Below are positions 26,733-36,381 of a stretch of DNA of 55,879 bases, in pieces. The notes under the pieces are model-generated. The model did not search any database, was not told the DNA's origin, and saw only the letters and a program-made list of their open reading frames with translations. The translations under genes and the position numbers were made by a program. The stretch comes from Gluconobacter thailandicus F149-1 = NBRC 100600 (GTDB lineage: Bacteria; Pseudomonadota; Alphaproteobacteria; Acetobacterales; Acetobacteraceae), in the NCBI RefSeq assembly GCF_000964465.1, contig NZ_BANH01000057.1:1-55879 (forward strand), in the 5' to 3' direction. How positions within the stretch are numbered: position 1 is the stretch's first letter; every line of letters begins with the position of its first letter.

Positions 26733-28187
26733 TTACATTGCGAGCAGGGCATTGTCAGACTGGGACGCGATGATGCTGTGCTGGTCCTGTTTCAGGCCAA
26801 CAACTTCTACTGCCCGACCATGGCTTCGGAGCTTGTCCAACGTCTTTTCGAGAATCTGAACGGACGTGACATCCCAGAAACGGGCATGTGTCAGATCCAG
26901 GACGACAGTTTCAGCATCCGTCAGATAATCGATTGCATCATACAGACCATCTGCGGAGGCGAAGAAGACCTGTCCTGTAATTGTATAGGTTTCCGTCGGT
27001 CCGTCACGATGACTGCTGACCGTCAGAAGGCCTGCGGCTCTCCAGGCAAAGAAGACCCCTGACAGCAATACGCCAGCCAGAACGCCAGCCGCGAGATCAT
27101 GCGTCAGAACAACCACAGCGACCGTCACCAGCATGATCAGGGTCGAGAGTTTCGGCTGACGAAGCATGTCACGCAGGCTGTTCCACGAGAATGTGCTGAT
27201 GGACACCATGATCATGATGGCAACAAGCGCAGCCATGGGCACCTGACCGACCCAGCGATGCAGGAGAACCATCAGGGCCAGCAGGAATGCGCCGGCTGTG
27301 AAAGTCGAAAGACGGCCCCGCCCACCATAACGCAGATTGCCAACCGTCTGGCCAATCATGCCGCAGCCTGCGATGCCACCAAAAGCGCCAACGAGAATGT
27401 TGGAAATGCCGAGACCTGTGCATTCCATGCGCTGGTTGCCATGCGTATCTGTCAGATCATCGACGACAGAAGCGGTCATCATGGACTCAAGCAGCCCGAC
27501 CGCTGCCATGGCGATGGCATAGGGAAGAACGACCGAAAGCGTAGCCCAGTCGAAACTGACATGAGGAAAAGTCAGGTGAGGGAGACCGGTGGGCAGTTCT
27601 CCCAGATCCGACACCGTATGAACCGGCATCGGATGCAACATCGTGATCGCTGTCAGCAGGACGATACAGATCAGGGGGGAGGGAATGGCATCCGAAATTT
27701 TCGGAAGCAGGTAGATAACAACCAGTCCCAGAGCAATAAGGGCGTATGTTTCCCAGCCCACGCCGAGCATCTGCGGCACCTGGGCAGAGAAGATCATGAT
27801 GGCCAGTGCATTTACGAACCCGGTGCGCACTTCAGCCGAAACGAAGCGCATGACGGCCTGTAGCCGAAGTAATCCGAAGACGATCTGTAGGGCGCCAGCA
27901 ATCAGTGTCGCGAGGATCATGGCCTGAACGCCATGTGCATGAACGAGAGGGGCGGCGACCAGGGCGACCGAACCGGCGGCTCCCGAAATCATACCCGGCC
28001 TGCCACCGAAGATCGCGATTGACACTGAAATCACGAAAGAGGCGAACAGGGAAACGGCCGGAGAAACTCCGGCGATATAGGAGAAGGCAATAACTTCTGG
28101 AATGAGGGCGAACGTGCCGACCATGCCGGCCAGAACCTCACGCAGCGGGTTCTGGCCCCACTGGTGGCGGTAGAGAGCGGGTGTCAT
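26733..28187 (-). CDS. SulP family anion transporter with STAS domain
   Basis: 484 residues: a transmembrane core of ten or more helices (GTFALIPEVIAFSYIAGVSP, the SulP signature region, near residue 25), then a C-terminal STAS domain at about 385-470 (VVLDLTHARFWDVTSVQILE). Substrates in this family include sulfate, bicarbonate and dicarboxylates; this branch (short STAS, LIPEVIAFS) cannot be assigned. The ATG at 28187 has AAGGA upstream. Confidence 0.9.
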   Translation of the reverse strand: MTPALYRHQWGQNPLREVLAGMVGTFALIPEVIAFSYIAGVSPAVSLFASFVISVSIAIFGGRPGMISGAAGSVALVAAPLVHAHGVQAMILATLIAGALQIVFGLLRLQAVMRFVSAEVRTGFVNALAIMIFSAQVPQMLGVGWETYALIALGLVVIYLLPKISDAIPSPLICIVLLTAITMLHPMPVHTVSDLGELPTGLPHLTFPHVSFDWATLSVVLPYAIAMAAVGLLESMMTASVVDDLTDTHGNQRMECTGLGISNILVGAFGGIAGCGMIGQTVGNLRYGGRGRLSTFTAGAFLLALMVLLHRWVGQVPMAALVAIMIMVSISTFSWNSLRDMLRQPKLSTLIMLVTVAVVVLTHDLAAGVLAGVLLSGVFFAWRAAGLLTVSSHRDGPTETYTITGQVFFASADGLYDAIDYLTDAETVVLDLTHARFWDVTSVQILEKTLDKLRSHGRAVEVVGLKQDQHSIIASQSDNALLAM

Positions 28188-28373
28188 GTCAGTCCTTTAA
28201 GGGCGAAAGGTCAAAAGGGTGCGACGTATTCGGGCCCGGCGCGGCAATGAGACATTCAGTGTAACGCGACTTACCTTTCGAATGAAGCGTTTCCGCCCAA
28301 AGATGCCAGAAGATGATTGAACATTCCGTGCCGTCAGGACGTTGGCGTCTCACTGACCATGATGGAGCGTCAC

Positions 28374-29237
28374 ATGAGTACCTATCCGAAACCGCCGTTC
28401 GACACGCCCTTGCAGGACCGCATTCCCGGCCAGACATCCCAGATGACGCCGAAGCCGGACCATGGAGAACAGAGTTACGTGGGCAGTGGGAAGCTGCGGG
28501 GGAAGGTGGCCATTATTACGGGCGGGGATTCCGGTATTGGCCGCGCCGTAGCCATTGCGTTTGCCAGGGAAGGGGCGGACGTTGCCCTGTCATTCCTGCC
28601 AGAAGAAATGGATGACGCCCGCGAGACAGCACTCTGGGTCGAGAAAGCAGGGCGTAAGGCGTTGCTTCTGCCGGGTGACATCAAGGAGCGGTTCGTCTGC
28701 AAGGAAATCGTGGACAAGAGTGTTGCGGAATTCGGCAAGGTGAATGTGCTGGTGAACAACGCAGCGTTTCAGATCGAACGGAATTCTCTGGATGAAGTCA
28801 GTGAAGATGAGTGGGATCTAACATTCGATACCAATTCAGGTGCCGTTTTCCGGCTGTCTCGCCTTGTTGTGCCGCATATGCCTGAGGGCGGATCTCTGAT
28901 CCATACGATCTCGGTGAATGCCGACAGGCCAAAGCCGAAACTTCTCGCTTATTCCGCGACCAAAAGCGCCATTCTGAATTTTAGTGGCGGTCTGGCAGAA
29001 TTGCTTGCCGACAAGGGCATTCGGTCCAATACGGTTGCGCCTGGCCCGATCTGGACGCCTCTAATTCCGGCGACGATGGATGGTGAGCATGTCCGGAATT
29101 TTGGCGCGGATGGTCCGATGAAACGACCAGGCCAGCCCGCCGAACTTGCTGCGGCCTATGTTTTTCTGGCAAGCGATGAGGCAAGCTATGTCTCAGGGGC
29201 GAATATCGCTGTGACGGGTGGCGTGCCCGTCATCTGA
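28374..29237 (+). CDS. SDR family oxidoreductase (YghA-like)
   Basis: 287 residues. NAD(P)-binding TGGDSGIGRAVAIAFAREGA, the NNAA motif, and catalytic YSATK (Tyr and Lys) with a Ser in ISVNADR. The N-terminal tail of about 45 residues with PFDTPLQDRIPGQTSQM is typical of YghA-type SDRs linked to general stress. I chose the ATG at 28374 for its GGAG 6 nt upstream; in-frame starts upstream lack support. Divergent from SulP. Confidence 0.92.
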   Translation: MSTYPKPPFDTPLQDRIPGQTSQMTPKPDHGEQSYVGSGKLRGKVAIITGGDSGIGRAVAIAFAREGADVALSFLPEEMDDARETALWVEKAGRKALLLPGDIKERFVCKEIVDKSVAEFGKVNVLVNNAAFQIERNSLDEVSEDEWDLTFDTNSGAVFRLSRLVVPHMPEGGSLIHTISVNADRPKPKLLAYSATKSAILNFSGGLAELLADKGIRSNTVAPGPIWTPLIPATMDGEHVRNFGADGPMKRPGQPAELAAAYVFLASDEASYVSGANIAVTGGVPVI

Positions 29238-29314
29238 ACTGAAAAATTTGTAGAAAAGTTCGAGAAAGGGCTGGACGCCTGCTTCGGCTTTCTCTAAAGA
29301 ACGCATCGCTGTGT

Positions 29315-29391
29315 GGCGGATGTAGCTCAGTCGGTAGAGCGCCGGTTTGTGGTACCGGTTGTCGCGGGTTCGATCCCCGTCATTCGCCCCA
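29315..29391 (+). tRNA. tRNA-His (anticodon GTG)
   Basis: Acceptor GCGGATG pairs with CATTCGC, with one G-U. The extra G at position -1 (29315) and discriminator C are the known identity pair of tRNA-His, and CCA is encoded. The anticodon loop TTGTGGT puts GTG at 34-36. Confidence 0.97.
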
Positions 29392-29501
29392 GCAATCTTT
29401 TTTCAAGTTAAATCAACGAGTTAGTGTTCTGGAACTTTTTGGGTTCCAGCGCTGCGTTACACGTTCACCGTTACATCTTTTGGATTACTCCAAGGGTGTT
29501 T

Positions 29502-29834
29502 GAAGGCGTGTATCAACTGCTTCTGAGGCGTCGAAGTTACGCTGTCAGGTTCACAATCTCAAAGGATCGCTGGGCAGACGTTGGGGCCGTTAAAGGCTCT
29601 TCCAATGGTCTGTGTCGGGAGGTCGTGCGAACGCTGGGCACAAGAGACAGTTGTGAATCTATCAGGCGTCGAGATGAAGCGGCTGCAGCTATTCGCTTAC
29701 AGATCAGCCAACCCCTTTTAGAAGCTGGATGGGGGCCGTTAAAAGGTGATTGGAAGCCTTCTTGGGCGAGACCAACACAAGCATTTCCAAGTGTCCATCT
29801 GAGGCCGTTCAGAGTGCTTCTTGGCCTTTGCTGA
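29502..29834 (+). pseudogene. Probable remnant of a DUF6538-type integrase
   Basis: The frame reads GVYQLLLRRRSYAVRF, then REVVRTLGTRDSCESI and RRRDEAAAAIRLQIS. This matches the pattern of the N-terminal region of a class of tyrosine integrases (a beta-turn YxxRRxVP, then 'REVxRSLGTRDxxEAxRR'). No core or catalytic motif (R, HxxR, GH, Y) follows before 30180, and no convincing start or ribosome site is present. It sits about 110 bp past the tRNA-His 3' end, in the orientation expected of an island integrase. I regard it as a decayed 5' fragment. Recognition is by eye, so the assignment is moderate. Confidence 0.5.
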
Positions 29835-30170
29835 ATACATTTCCGATAGATTGCCAGGTCCCAGATCAAAGCACGCTCTCACGCGACCGAAGGCACTTTG
29901 GGCGTTCTGCTAACCCGATGGCATCGCGAGCTAGACGGGCAGATCACGAACGAGCTTTTGGATCAGAACAGACTATCTTTGAGGTATATTGAAGTATCTC
30001 TCTTGAGGTGGTGGTGCATGGATGCCATTGCGAAGTTTCGACGAGACTGTCCTATCAGAGGAGTATTGGTGATCTGCTCCTGGATGACTCCTGGTTACAA
30101 AATCTCCAGCAGGATGGATTTGTCTTGACTGATTTCGTATCGGTGTTGCAATTTTCTATGCAGGAGCTTT
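29835..30170. other. No gene recognised after tRNA-His island remnant
   Basis: Several short overlapping frames exist on both strands, but none has a supported start or a recognisable product. Base use is lower in GC than the neighbouring operons, fitting a remnant of transferred DNA. The real chromosome-backbone gene after it is the small membrane protein at 30188. Confidence 0.5.
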
Positions 30171-30187
30171 GAACAGGGAGCCTTGTC

Positions 30188-30439
30188 ATGGAAAGACCGT
30201 GGTTCGCGGCGAAGCGATATGGCTATGGGGCCGGCCGGGCTATTACTTGGGAAGGGCGCGTCACGATCATGGCGTCCATTGGAATTATTGTTCTGAGCAA
30301 TCTGTTCATGATGTGGGCCAAGAGCATCCCGGTTATGGTGATATCCGCCTTCGTGGATCTGGCGACTGTCATCGGATTGCTCTGGATATGCTCCGTGAAA
30401 ACAGAAGGGGGATGGAAGTGGCGCTGGAAAGGCGAATAA
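30188..30439 (+). CDS. Small two-helix membrane protein
   Basis: 83 residues with two hydrophobic helices (about 28-46 and 49-68) and an aromatic-rich N-terminus, MERPWFAAKRYGYGAG. This N-terminal pattern resembles small membrane proteins of unknown function common in alphaproteobacteria. GGGAG lies about 7 nt before the ATG. It converges with the DMT transporter gene 17 bp away. Confidence 0.72.
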   Translation: MERPWFAAKRYGYGAGRAITWEGRVTIMASIGIIVLSNLFMMWAKSIPVMVISAFVDLATVIGLLWICSVKTEGGWKWRWKGE

Positions 30440-30456
30440 CGTCTTCATCCCTGGTG

Positions 30457-31401
30457 CTACAAATAATTTTTATGGGCGGCCGATTGTGGTTCAGACGTGT
30501 GATGTCGGCGCCAGTGTTCTTCCAGTACTATACGTTCGTATCTGAGTTTTTGCCGGATCCAGTGCAGCATCCCGGAGAGCGTGACGACCATAATCCCTAC
30601 AAAAGTCCAGGTATCCAGCGGCTGATGAAAGAGCAGGTAGCTGAACACTACGGCCCAGATCATCTGGCTGTACTGAGGTAAGGCAACGCGATTGGCGGGA
30701 GCAAGAGCTGTAGCCATCATCATGAAAAGCTGTCCGAGAGCTGCCAGAAACCCGTATCCCAACAGAAGGGCCCATGTCGCGGCCCCATGTGGCCAACTCG
30801 CATGCATCAGCATCAGAAGCCCGTCCCCGATCAGGGGGCCGAAGAGGCTGGATCCAAACAGGGACAGTCGGGCGTTGTTATTGCCAGCCAGTCGATAAGC
30901 AATGACGCTGGCGGCATTTGCTGCGGCTGCAATGACGGCGCACAAATGGCCAAGATGAAATGCCCGGACGCCGGGGCGCAGGACAATCAGAACGCCCAGA
31001 AAACCGACGACTACGGAGAGCCATGTCCAGCCTGAGACCCTTTCCTTGAGAAGTCCGACGGAAATCAGAGTGACGAAAAAGGGCATCAGGAACATGAGCG
31101 CCAGAGCTTCTGGCATGGGCAGAAGCATGAAGGCCATGACACTGGCAGCCGTCGAAACAAAGGTGGAAATGGCACGCAATAGCCACATGGATGGCCGGTC
31201 GGTTGCAAAAATGTCGGAATAGGGCTCGTGGGGTCGTCGGATGAAGGGCAGGATCAGAAAACCCAGAACGCCTCCCGAAAAAGCCACTTCAAAAGGGTCA
31301 AGTTGCCCTGCCAGTCCTTTGGAACAGGCATCGCTGATTGAGAAGAGCGCAAACCCAATAAAGGACAGCATCATGCCTGATGACAGAAACGTCATTTTCA
31401 T
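30457..31401 (-). CDS. DMT superfamily (EamA) transporter
   Basis: 314 residues with ten predicted helices in two EamA repeats, the first from about residue 8 (MLSFIGFALFSISDACSKGL), the second from about 160. A basic cytoplasmic tail rich in His, Arg and Glu ends the protein. Family members export metabolites or amino acids; the substrate is unknown. Confidence 0.88.
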   Translation of the reverse strand: MKMTFLSSGMMLSFIGFALFSISDACSKGLAGQLDPFEVAFSGGVLGFLILPFIRRPHEPYSDIFATDRPSMWLLRAISTFVSTAASVMAFMLLPMPEALALMFLMPFFVTLISVGLLKERVSGWTWLSVVVGFLGVLIVLRPGVRAFHLGHLCAVIAAAANAASVIAYRLAGNNNARLSLFGSSLFGPLIGDGLLMLMHASWPHGAATWALLLGYGFLAALGQLFMMMATALAPANRVALPQYSQMIWAVVFSYLLFHQPLDTWTFVGIMVVTLSGMLHWIRQKLRYERIVLEEHWRRHHTSEPQSAAHKNYL

Positions 31402-31501
31402 CTGAGGTGTTCCCCTTTGCGGGCCGGGCCCGCGTAGGGAACAATGAAAACCTCATGGATCGAGCCGTCAATGTTTCAGAAGATGAAAATTTTCGTTCTG
31501 C

Positions 31502-32401
31502 TCAGACCGGATTTGAAGGCGGCGCAGACAAAAGCTGCTGTAATCCGGTTTCGAGCGGGATGGGATTGATCCCAAGTCGGTTACGCATGGGCGTGATGTC
31601 GAAATTCTTGTCTTCCAGCAGTCGCCGCACTTCTTCGGGGGCTATTTTGGGCAGCTTTGGGAGATGCCGCGTTACGCGCGACGCTGCCATCAGAAGCCAT
31701 CCGGGCAGGGAGATGACCGGGCGACCTCCAAGACCGGAGAAGTACAGGATCATTCGCACGAACGTCCGGTACGGAACGGCGTTCGGTCCAGCAATGACGA
31801 GGCTCTCAGGCCCGCTGACCTTGCCTGCAAGAAGCAGATTGATCGCCGCGATGACGCTGCGTGTAACGTCCTGCTGATTGATGGGCTGAACCAGAGAGCG
31901 ACCACCGCCAGGAAGGGGAATAATCGGCAGGCGTTCCAGAAGAAGGGCAAGACGCTGTACGTTATCTTCCCCCTGCGCGCCATAAATCATGGTGGGGTGA
32001 AGCAGGATGGACGGTCGGCCATCGGCCTGTAACGCGGCTTCGCCTGCCAGAACGCCTCGTCCATGGTCATCAAGCCATCGAGTAAACTTGCGCGTACTGC
32101 CCAAAGCGACAATGGGGGCGTGAGTGGCAGCAAGAATGTCGGGCAGATGCCGGGCATGTGCTGTGTTGACGACAACGGCTGCATTTTCGAGTGCAATCGG
32201 CAAAGCAACGGAATCGGTCACGTCTGCCTGACGGACAGCAACGCAGGCATCAGCAAGGTCCGGGGCCAACTTGCCGCGATTGCGAACAACAGCGATGACC
32301 CGGTTTCCGTTTTCAATCAGCGCGCGACAGAGAGCCGTCCCTGAGCGTCCACTGGCTCCGATGACGCAGATATTCCCTGTTTCGTCCGTAGGGTGGGTCA
32401 T
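31502..32401 (-). CDS. NAD(P)-binding atypical SDR protein
   Basis: 299 residues. The N-terminal Rossmann motif is NICVIGASGRSGTALCRAL, followed by VVVNTAHARH and HPTMIYGAQGEDN, in the style of atypical extended SDRs related to the NDUFA9/complex I assembly group. There is no clear YxxxK, so a binding or assembly role is as likely as catalysis. The start overlaps the stop of the upstream membrane-anchored gene by 4 nt. Confidence 0.82.
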   Translation of the reverse strand: MTHPTDETGNICVIGASGRSGTALCRALIENGNRVIAVVRNRGKLAPDLADACVAVRQADVTDSVALPIALENAAVVVNTAHARHLPDILAATHAPIVALGSTRKFTRWLDDHGRGVLAGEAALQADGRPSILLHPTMIYGAQGEDNVQRLALLLERLPIIPLPGGGRSLVQPINQQDVTRSVIAAINLLLAGKVSGPESLVIAGPNAVPYRTFVRMILYFSGLGGRPVISLPGWLLMAASRVTRHLPKLPKIAPEEVRRLLEDKNFDITPMRNRLGINPIPLETGLQQLLSAPPSNPV

Positions 32402-33810
32402 TGCGCACTGACCGTCAGGCTATCAGGTGAAAGTAGCGACATGACGCCAACGGGCGTAGACGCCAATGTGGAAAGCGCACTGAGAGCCATGGGCGGCTTG
32501 GGCGCAAAAACGATGGACAGCGTTCGGTTATTGGGATTGGCGACGTAATCCGGCAGGACAGCGAGAGATGGATAGGGCGACAGAGCCATTTCCATACCTT
32601 GTGCCAGAGTGGTCCGGGCCTGATCCTGCTCAGTGCTATTCAGGGGATGACCAGCATTTACGGATGGAAGAATCTGAACAAGGCGATCGCCATGCAGGCT
32701 TAGGGTCATTTGAACCAGTCGGACTGCGTCCTGAAGGGTCTGGGGCGATTTGGCTTTGAGTTGCTGATCGGATGGTCCGGTCATGTCCATGGTGAAATGA
32801 AAGTCCGTCAGGTCGGGCACTGCCAGAAGGCCCTGAGCGTGTACTGCGCCCGTCGCTGCTGTCCGCTCCTGTGTGTAGGTGAATGTGGAGTGCAGACCAT
32901 CAATATGAATGGGTGTCTTTGTTTGAGGGGCATGGAAATGAAATCCCTGGCCTTGAAATGTGCTGCTGTCCTTGCCGTTCTGCCGCGCCCCTTTGCCTGT
33001 CAGTGTATCCAGCGTGAAAGATCGATCTGAGGAGATGATCTGGGCATTGGAGAGTTTCAGACTCTCAACGGGCGGGATGGCAGAGAGCGCGGTCTTGCCG
33101 GTTTGCTGAGTAGCGACCCAGGCGGAAAGTTCAGGCTGTGTGAGTTTGAAGTCCTGCAGGGCCAACTGCATTGACGCCATGTGAGAAGTTCGATCTGCCT
33201 GCAGGGCCGTGCGGGAAATAATCGCCATGGCATTCTGGGTTGTGACGGTTGTCGTTCGACCGGGGCCGTAGCTGTCGATCTGAACACTATCGATTGTCAG
33301 GCTGTTGAAATGGGTACCGTTGGGTTGAAGGACCTGAGACAGATTCTGGATAGACAGATGATCAACGGTGCCGCGGTCCAGATTGATGTGGCCGAGATCC
33401 AGTGCATCCACACCGCTTTTGCCGATTGTGGACGGTGGTGTGACAAGATGTGTCATGTGCGCGCTGTGAGCGCGAATGATGCTGTTGGGAGCCTGGAAAG
33501 TCGGATCTTCCATATCCAGATGCGACAGGGTCAGGCCGCCGTCAGGAGTCGGAATGGGATGACCGAGCCGCATGGTATGAGCGCGGAATGTCAGATTCCC
33601 ATTCTGGAGAACCACGTCTGTCAGGAGGGCTCCGCGGGCCAGAATGGCAGGGCGGGCAGAGGCGTAAGTCAGGGTCGCGCCAGCGGGAAGAGCGGCGCGG
33701 AACCGCGAAATTCCACGATCGAGTGCGACGGTCGCGGCATGGTTGATACCAATGGCGCTTATTCCTGCAATGACCGCGAGCAGGCTCGCTGTGAGCCAAG
33801 GGCGTTTCAC
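32398..33810 (-). CDS. Membrane-anchored beta-rich protein of unknown function (DUF945/AsmA-like shape)
   Basis: About 470 residues. A single N-terminal helix (WLTASLLAVIAGISAIGI) is followed by a long extracytoplasmic part with alternating hydrophobic residues and many short beta patterns of the LxLxNxxI type, resembling DUF945 or AsmA-like proteins. I start it at a GTG at 33810 (reading MKRPWL) with GGGA 8 nt upstream; an in-frame GTG at 33837 adds nine residues without a ribosome site. Overlaps the next gene by 4 nt. Role unknown, probably in the periplasm. Confidence 0.65.
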   Translation of the reverse strand: MKRPWLTASLLAVIAGISAIGINHAATVALDRGISRFRAALPAGATLTYASARPAILARGALLTDVVLQNGNLTFRAHTMRLGHPIPTPDGGLTLSHLDMEDPTFQAPNSIIRAHSAHMTHLVTPPSTIGKSGVDALDLGHINLDRGTVDHLSIQNLSQVLQPNGTHFNSLTIDSVQIDSYGPGRTTTVTTQNAMAIISRTALQADRTSHMASMQLALQDFKLTQPELSAWVATQQTGKTALSAIPPVESLKLSNAQIISSDRSFTLDTLTGKGARQNGKDSSTFQGQGFHFHAPQTKTPIHIDGLHSTFTYTQERTAATGAVHAQGLLAVPDLTDFHFTMDMTGPSDQQLKAKSPQTLQDAVRLVQMTLSLHGDRLVQILPSVNAGHPLNSTEQDQARTTLAQGMEMALSPYPSLAVLPDYVANPNNRTLSIVFAPKPPMALSALSTLASTPVGVMSLLSPDSLTVSAQ

Positions 33811-33921
33811 GTTGTTTTTCCCGTTTTTCGTCAGCACTGGGGATAGGACGTCACAGTCCCGAAAAGTGGCGGCACGATACCACTCTGGGCGTCAGGGGCA
33901 AATCCGAGGCACGAAAAATAC

Positions 33922-33935
33922 GGTATTATAATACC
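33922..33935. promoter_or_regulatory. Perfect 14-bp palindrome GGTATTATAATACC
   Basis: A full 14-bp palindrome in the 300-bp divergent gap between the beta-rich membrane protein gene and rplM. It contains TATAAT on both strands. It may be an operator for a dimeric regulator or a pair of overlapping -10 boxes; neither strand has a good -35 at the right distance. Confidence 0.4.
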
Positions 33936-33995
33936 TCATCATTAAAAATGGCGGTAAACTGCGCCGAATCATCTGTCATGATTCAAAAAGATGAC

Positions 33996-34024
33996 TTGAC
34001 GGAAAGGCTCAGGACCGCAATAAG
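33996..34024 (+). promoter_or_regulatory. Candidate sigma-70 promoter of rplM-rpsI
   Basis: TTGACG (-35) is followed by a 17-nt spacer and AATAAG (-10), about 110 bp before rplM. The match is five of six and four of six bases. Confidence 0.5.
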
Positions 34025-34135
34025 GCCGCACCTGATCCGCTTTCAGGGCAATGGTCTTCCTTCGGGACAAGCCATCGCTGCTGAAAGCGCCATCCACGGC
34101 GCGGTTCTGCCGCGCCCCAAGCTGGAATGTCACAG

Positions 34136-34609
34136 ATGAAGACCACACGTTCGCTGAAGCCGGCGGAGGTGACGAAGAACTGGGTGCTGATCGACGCCGA
34201 AGGGCTCGTTCTCGGCCGTCTCGCCACCATCATCGCTACCCGTCTCCGCGGCAAGCACAAGCCACAGTTCACCCCGCACGTCGACTGCGGTGACAACATT
34301 GTTGTCATCAACGCAGAAAAGGTCGTGCTGACGGGTAACAAGATTGGCCAGAAGCTGTTCCATTACCACACGGGTCATCCGGGTGGCATCAAGGAGCGCA
34401 CCATCACGCAGCGTCTCACGGGCAAGAACCCGGGTCACGTTGTCGAGAAGGCTGTCGAGCGCATGATCACACGTGGTCCGCTGCAGCGCGCTCAGATGAA
34501 GCACCTCTATGTTTACGCTGGTTCCGAGCACCCGCATGACGGTCAGAAGCCTGTCAAGCTGGACGTTGCTGCCCTGAACCGCAAGAACACCATCTCACAC
34601 GAGTCGTAA
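34136..34609 (+). CDS. rplM: 50S ribosomal protein L13
   Basis: About 157 residues from the ATG at 34136, which has GGA 9 nt upstream; an ATG at 34127 would start right on that site. Family motifs: [46 protein letters not shown] and AVERMI. Binds 23S rRNA domain II early in 50S assembly. rpsI follows 9 bp later in the universally conserved pair. Confidence 0.97.
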   Translation: MKTTRSLKPAEVTKNWVLIDAEGLVLGRLATIIATRLRGKHKPQFTPHVDCGDNIVVINAEKVVLTGNKIGQKLFHYHTGHPGGIKERTITQRLTGKNPGHVVEKAVERMITRGPLQRAQMKHLYVYAGSEHPHDGQKPVKLDVAALNRKNTISHES

Positions 34610-34618
34610 GGCCTGACC

Positions 34619-35110
34619 ATGTCCGAGACCCAAGAGCGCACCGGCACGCTGCAGGACCTTGCGAGCGTTGCTCCTGCAGTAGCCACCAATGCCGCCCCGG
34701 TTCACGAAGTAAAGCGTGACGCCCAGGGCCGTTCCTACGCTACCGGCCGTCGTAAGGGCGCCGTGGCTCGCGTATGGATCAAGCCTGGCAAGGGTGACAT
34801 CATCGTCAATGGCCGTACGGTCACGACGTATTTTGCCCGTCCGGTTCTGCGTATGCTTCTCACGCAGCCGTTCCTGATTGCTGATCGTTACAACCAGTTC
34901 GACGTGTATTGCACGGTTGCTGGTGGCGGTCTGTCCGGTCAGGCCGGTGCGGTCCGTCACGGTATTTCCCGTGCACTGACGCATTATGAGCCGAGCCTGC
35001 GCGGCATCCTGAAGGCTGCTGGCTTCCTGACGCGTGACAGCCGTATTGTCGAGCGTAAGAAGTACGGCCGCGCGAAGGCACGTCGTTCCTTCCAGTTCTC
35101 GAAGCGCTGA
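34619..35110 (+). CDS. rpsI: 30S ribosomal protein S9
   Basis: 163 residues. The conserved core starts near residue 38 ([16 protein letters not shown]), with [15 protein letters not shown], and ends in the universal C-terminal FSKR whose tail contacts P-site tRNA. An N-terminal extension of about 35 residues is typical of alphaproteobacterial S9. A strong terminator follows. Confidence 0.97.
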   Translation: MSETQERTGTLQDLASVAPAVATNAAPVHEVKRDAQGRSYATGRRKGAVARVWIKPGKGDIIVNGRTVTTYFARPVLRMLLTQPFLIADRYNQFDVYCTVAGGGLSGQAGAVRHGISRALTHYEPSLRGILKAAGFLTRDSRIVERKKYGRAKARRSFQFSKR

Positions 35111-35136
35111 TTTCTCAGCTTTTCGAAGCTTTGGAG

Positions 35137-35168
35137 AAACCCCGGTCATTCTGTGGCCGGGGTTTTTT
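35137..35168 (+). terminator. Rho-independent terminator after rpsI
   Basis: An 11-bp stem (AACCCCGGTCA with TGGCCGGGGTT, one G-T pair) and a 5-nt loop are followed by TTTTTT. It lies 27 bp beyond the rpsI stop. Confidence 0.92.
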
Positions 35169-35301
35169 CATATCTGGCGCGCAAACTTTAATGTCCGTTA
35201 TTGAAGAGATTTAGAAATAATATTTCCCTATCGCCTCTCTGGAACTCCTGTGGCAGAGTGCCCCGCACGTTTATCAGAGCAGCTTGCGGAAGTTCTTTTC
35301 C

Positions 35302-36381
35302 ATGACGACATTTACCATTGAGAAAACCGACACCCCGACCGATCCCGCACGTCGTGCGGAGCTTCTGGCCAGTCCTGCTTTTGGTCGTGTCTTCACCGAT
35401 CACATGGCGATCATTCGCTATACCGAAGAAAAAGGCTGGCATGACGCCAAGGTAACGGCTCGTCGCCCGCTTAGCATCGACCCGGCGTCCACGGTGCTGC
35501 ATTACGGTCAGGAAATCTTCGAGGGCATGAAAGCCTATCGGGAAGCGGATGGACATGTGGCGACGTTCCGTCCGGAGGCCAATGCGTCGCGTTTTGCTGC
35601 GTCAGCGAAGCGGATGGGCATGGCTCCTCTTCCGGAAGACCTGTTTATTCAGGCAGTGGACGAACTGGTTCGTGTTGATCAGGACTGGGTTCCCTCTGGC
35701 GAGGGGCAGAGCCTTTACCTGCGTCCGTTCATGATTTCCAATGAAGTGTTCCTTGGTGTGAAGCCGGCGACGGAATATCTGTTCATCGTGATTGCATGTC
35801 CGGTTGGTGCGTATTTCAGCTCCGGCTGTGTGTCCGTCTGGGTTTCCGAATTTTACACACGCGCTGCGATCGGCGGTACGGGTGAAGCGAAGTGTGGCGG
35901 CAACTATGCCGGCAGTCTGGTTGCCCAGGCCGAAGCCAAGGAAAAGGGCTGCGACCAGGTTCTGTTCCTGGATGCGCGCGAGCGTCGCTTCGTCGAGGAA
36001 ATGGGCGGGATGAACGTTATGTTCGTCCGGAATGACGGCAAGATCGTTACGCCTCCACTTGGTGGTACCATTCTTCGTGGCATCACCCGCGACAGTCTGG
36101 TCAAGCTGGCTGGGGATCATGGTATTGAAGTGCTTCAGGAGCCAGTAGAGATCGACGAACTGTTCGCGGGTGCGGCGTCCGGCAAGTACACTGAAGCATT
36201 TGCCTGTGGCACGGCCGCCGTGCTCTCACCTATCGGCAAGCTGATCCGGCCTTCAGGTGAAGCCATTTTTGGTGATGGCAAGACGCCTGGCCCTGTAGCG
36301 GTGAAGCTCAAAACCCTCCTGACGGATATTCAGGGTGGGCGTACGAATGATGTTCACGGCTGGGTCCATCGGATCGTTTGA
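35302..36381 (+). CDS. ilvE: Branched-chain amino acid aminotransferase
   Basis: 359 residues, fold-type IV PLP enzyme that transaminates the last step of Val, Leu and Ile synthesis. The catalytic Lys197 is in GEAKCGGNYAGS; other markers are HYGQEIFEGMKAYR and EEMGGMNVMFV. The length fits the large (eukaryote-like) bacterial BCAT type. I start at the ATG at 35302 (GCGGAAG upstream) rather than a TTG at 35284. The 240 bp after it holds no gene. Confidence 0.95.
   Translation: MTTFTIEKTDTPTDPARRAELLASPAFGRVFTDHMAIIRYTEEKGWHDAKVTARRPLSIDPASTVLHYGQEIFEGMKAYREADGHVATFRPEANASRFAASAKRMGMAPLPEDLFIQAVDELVRVDQDWVPSGEGQSLYLRPFMISNEVFLGVKPATEYLFIVIACPVGAYFSSGCVSVWVSEFYTRAAIGGTGEAKCGGNYAGSLVAQAEAKEKGCDQVLFLDARERRFVEEMGGMNVMFVRNDGKIVTPPLGGTILRGITRDSLVKLAGDHGIEVLQEPVEIDELFAGAASGKYTEAFACGTAAVLSPIGKLIRPSGEAIFGDGKTPGPVAVKLKTLLTDIQGGRTNDVHGWVHRIV

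Noticed and set aside
33948-34139. 63-codon frame before rplM
   Set aside because: It overlaps the rplM start, has no ribosome site and lies over the candidate promoter.
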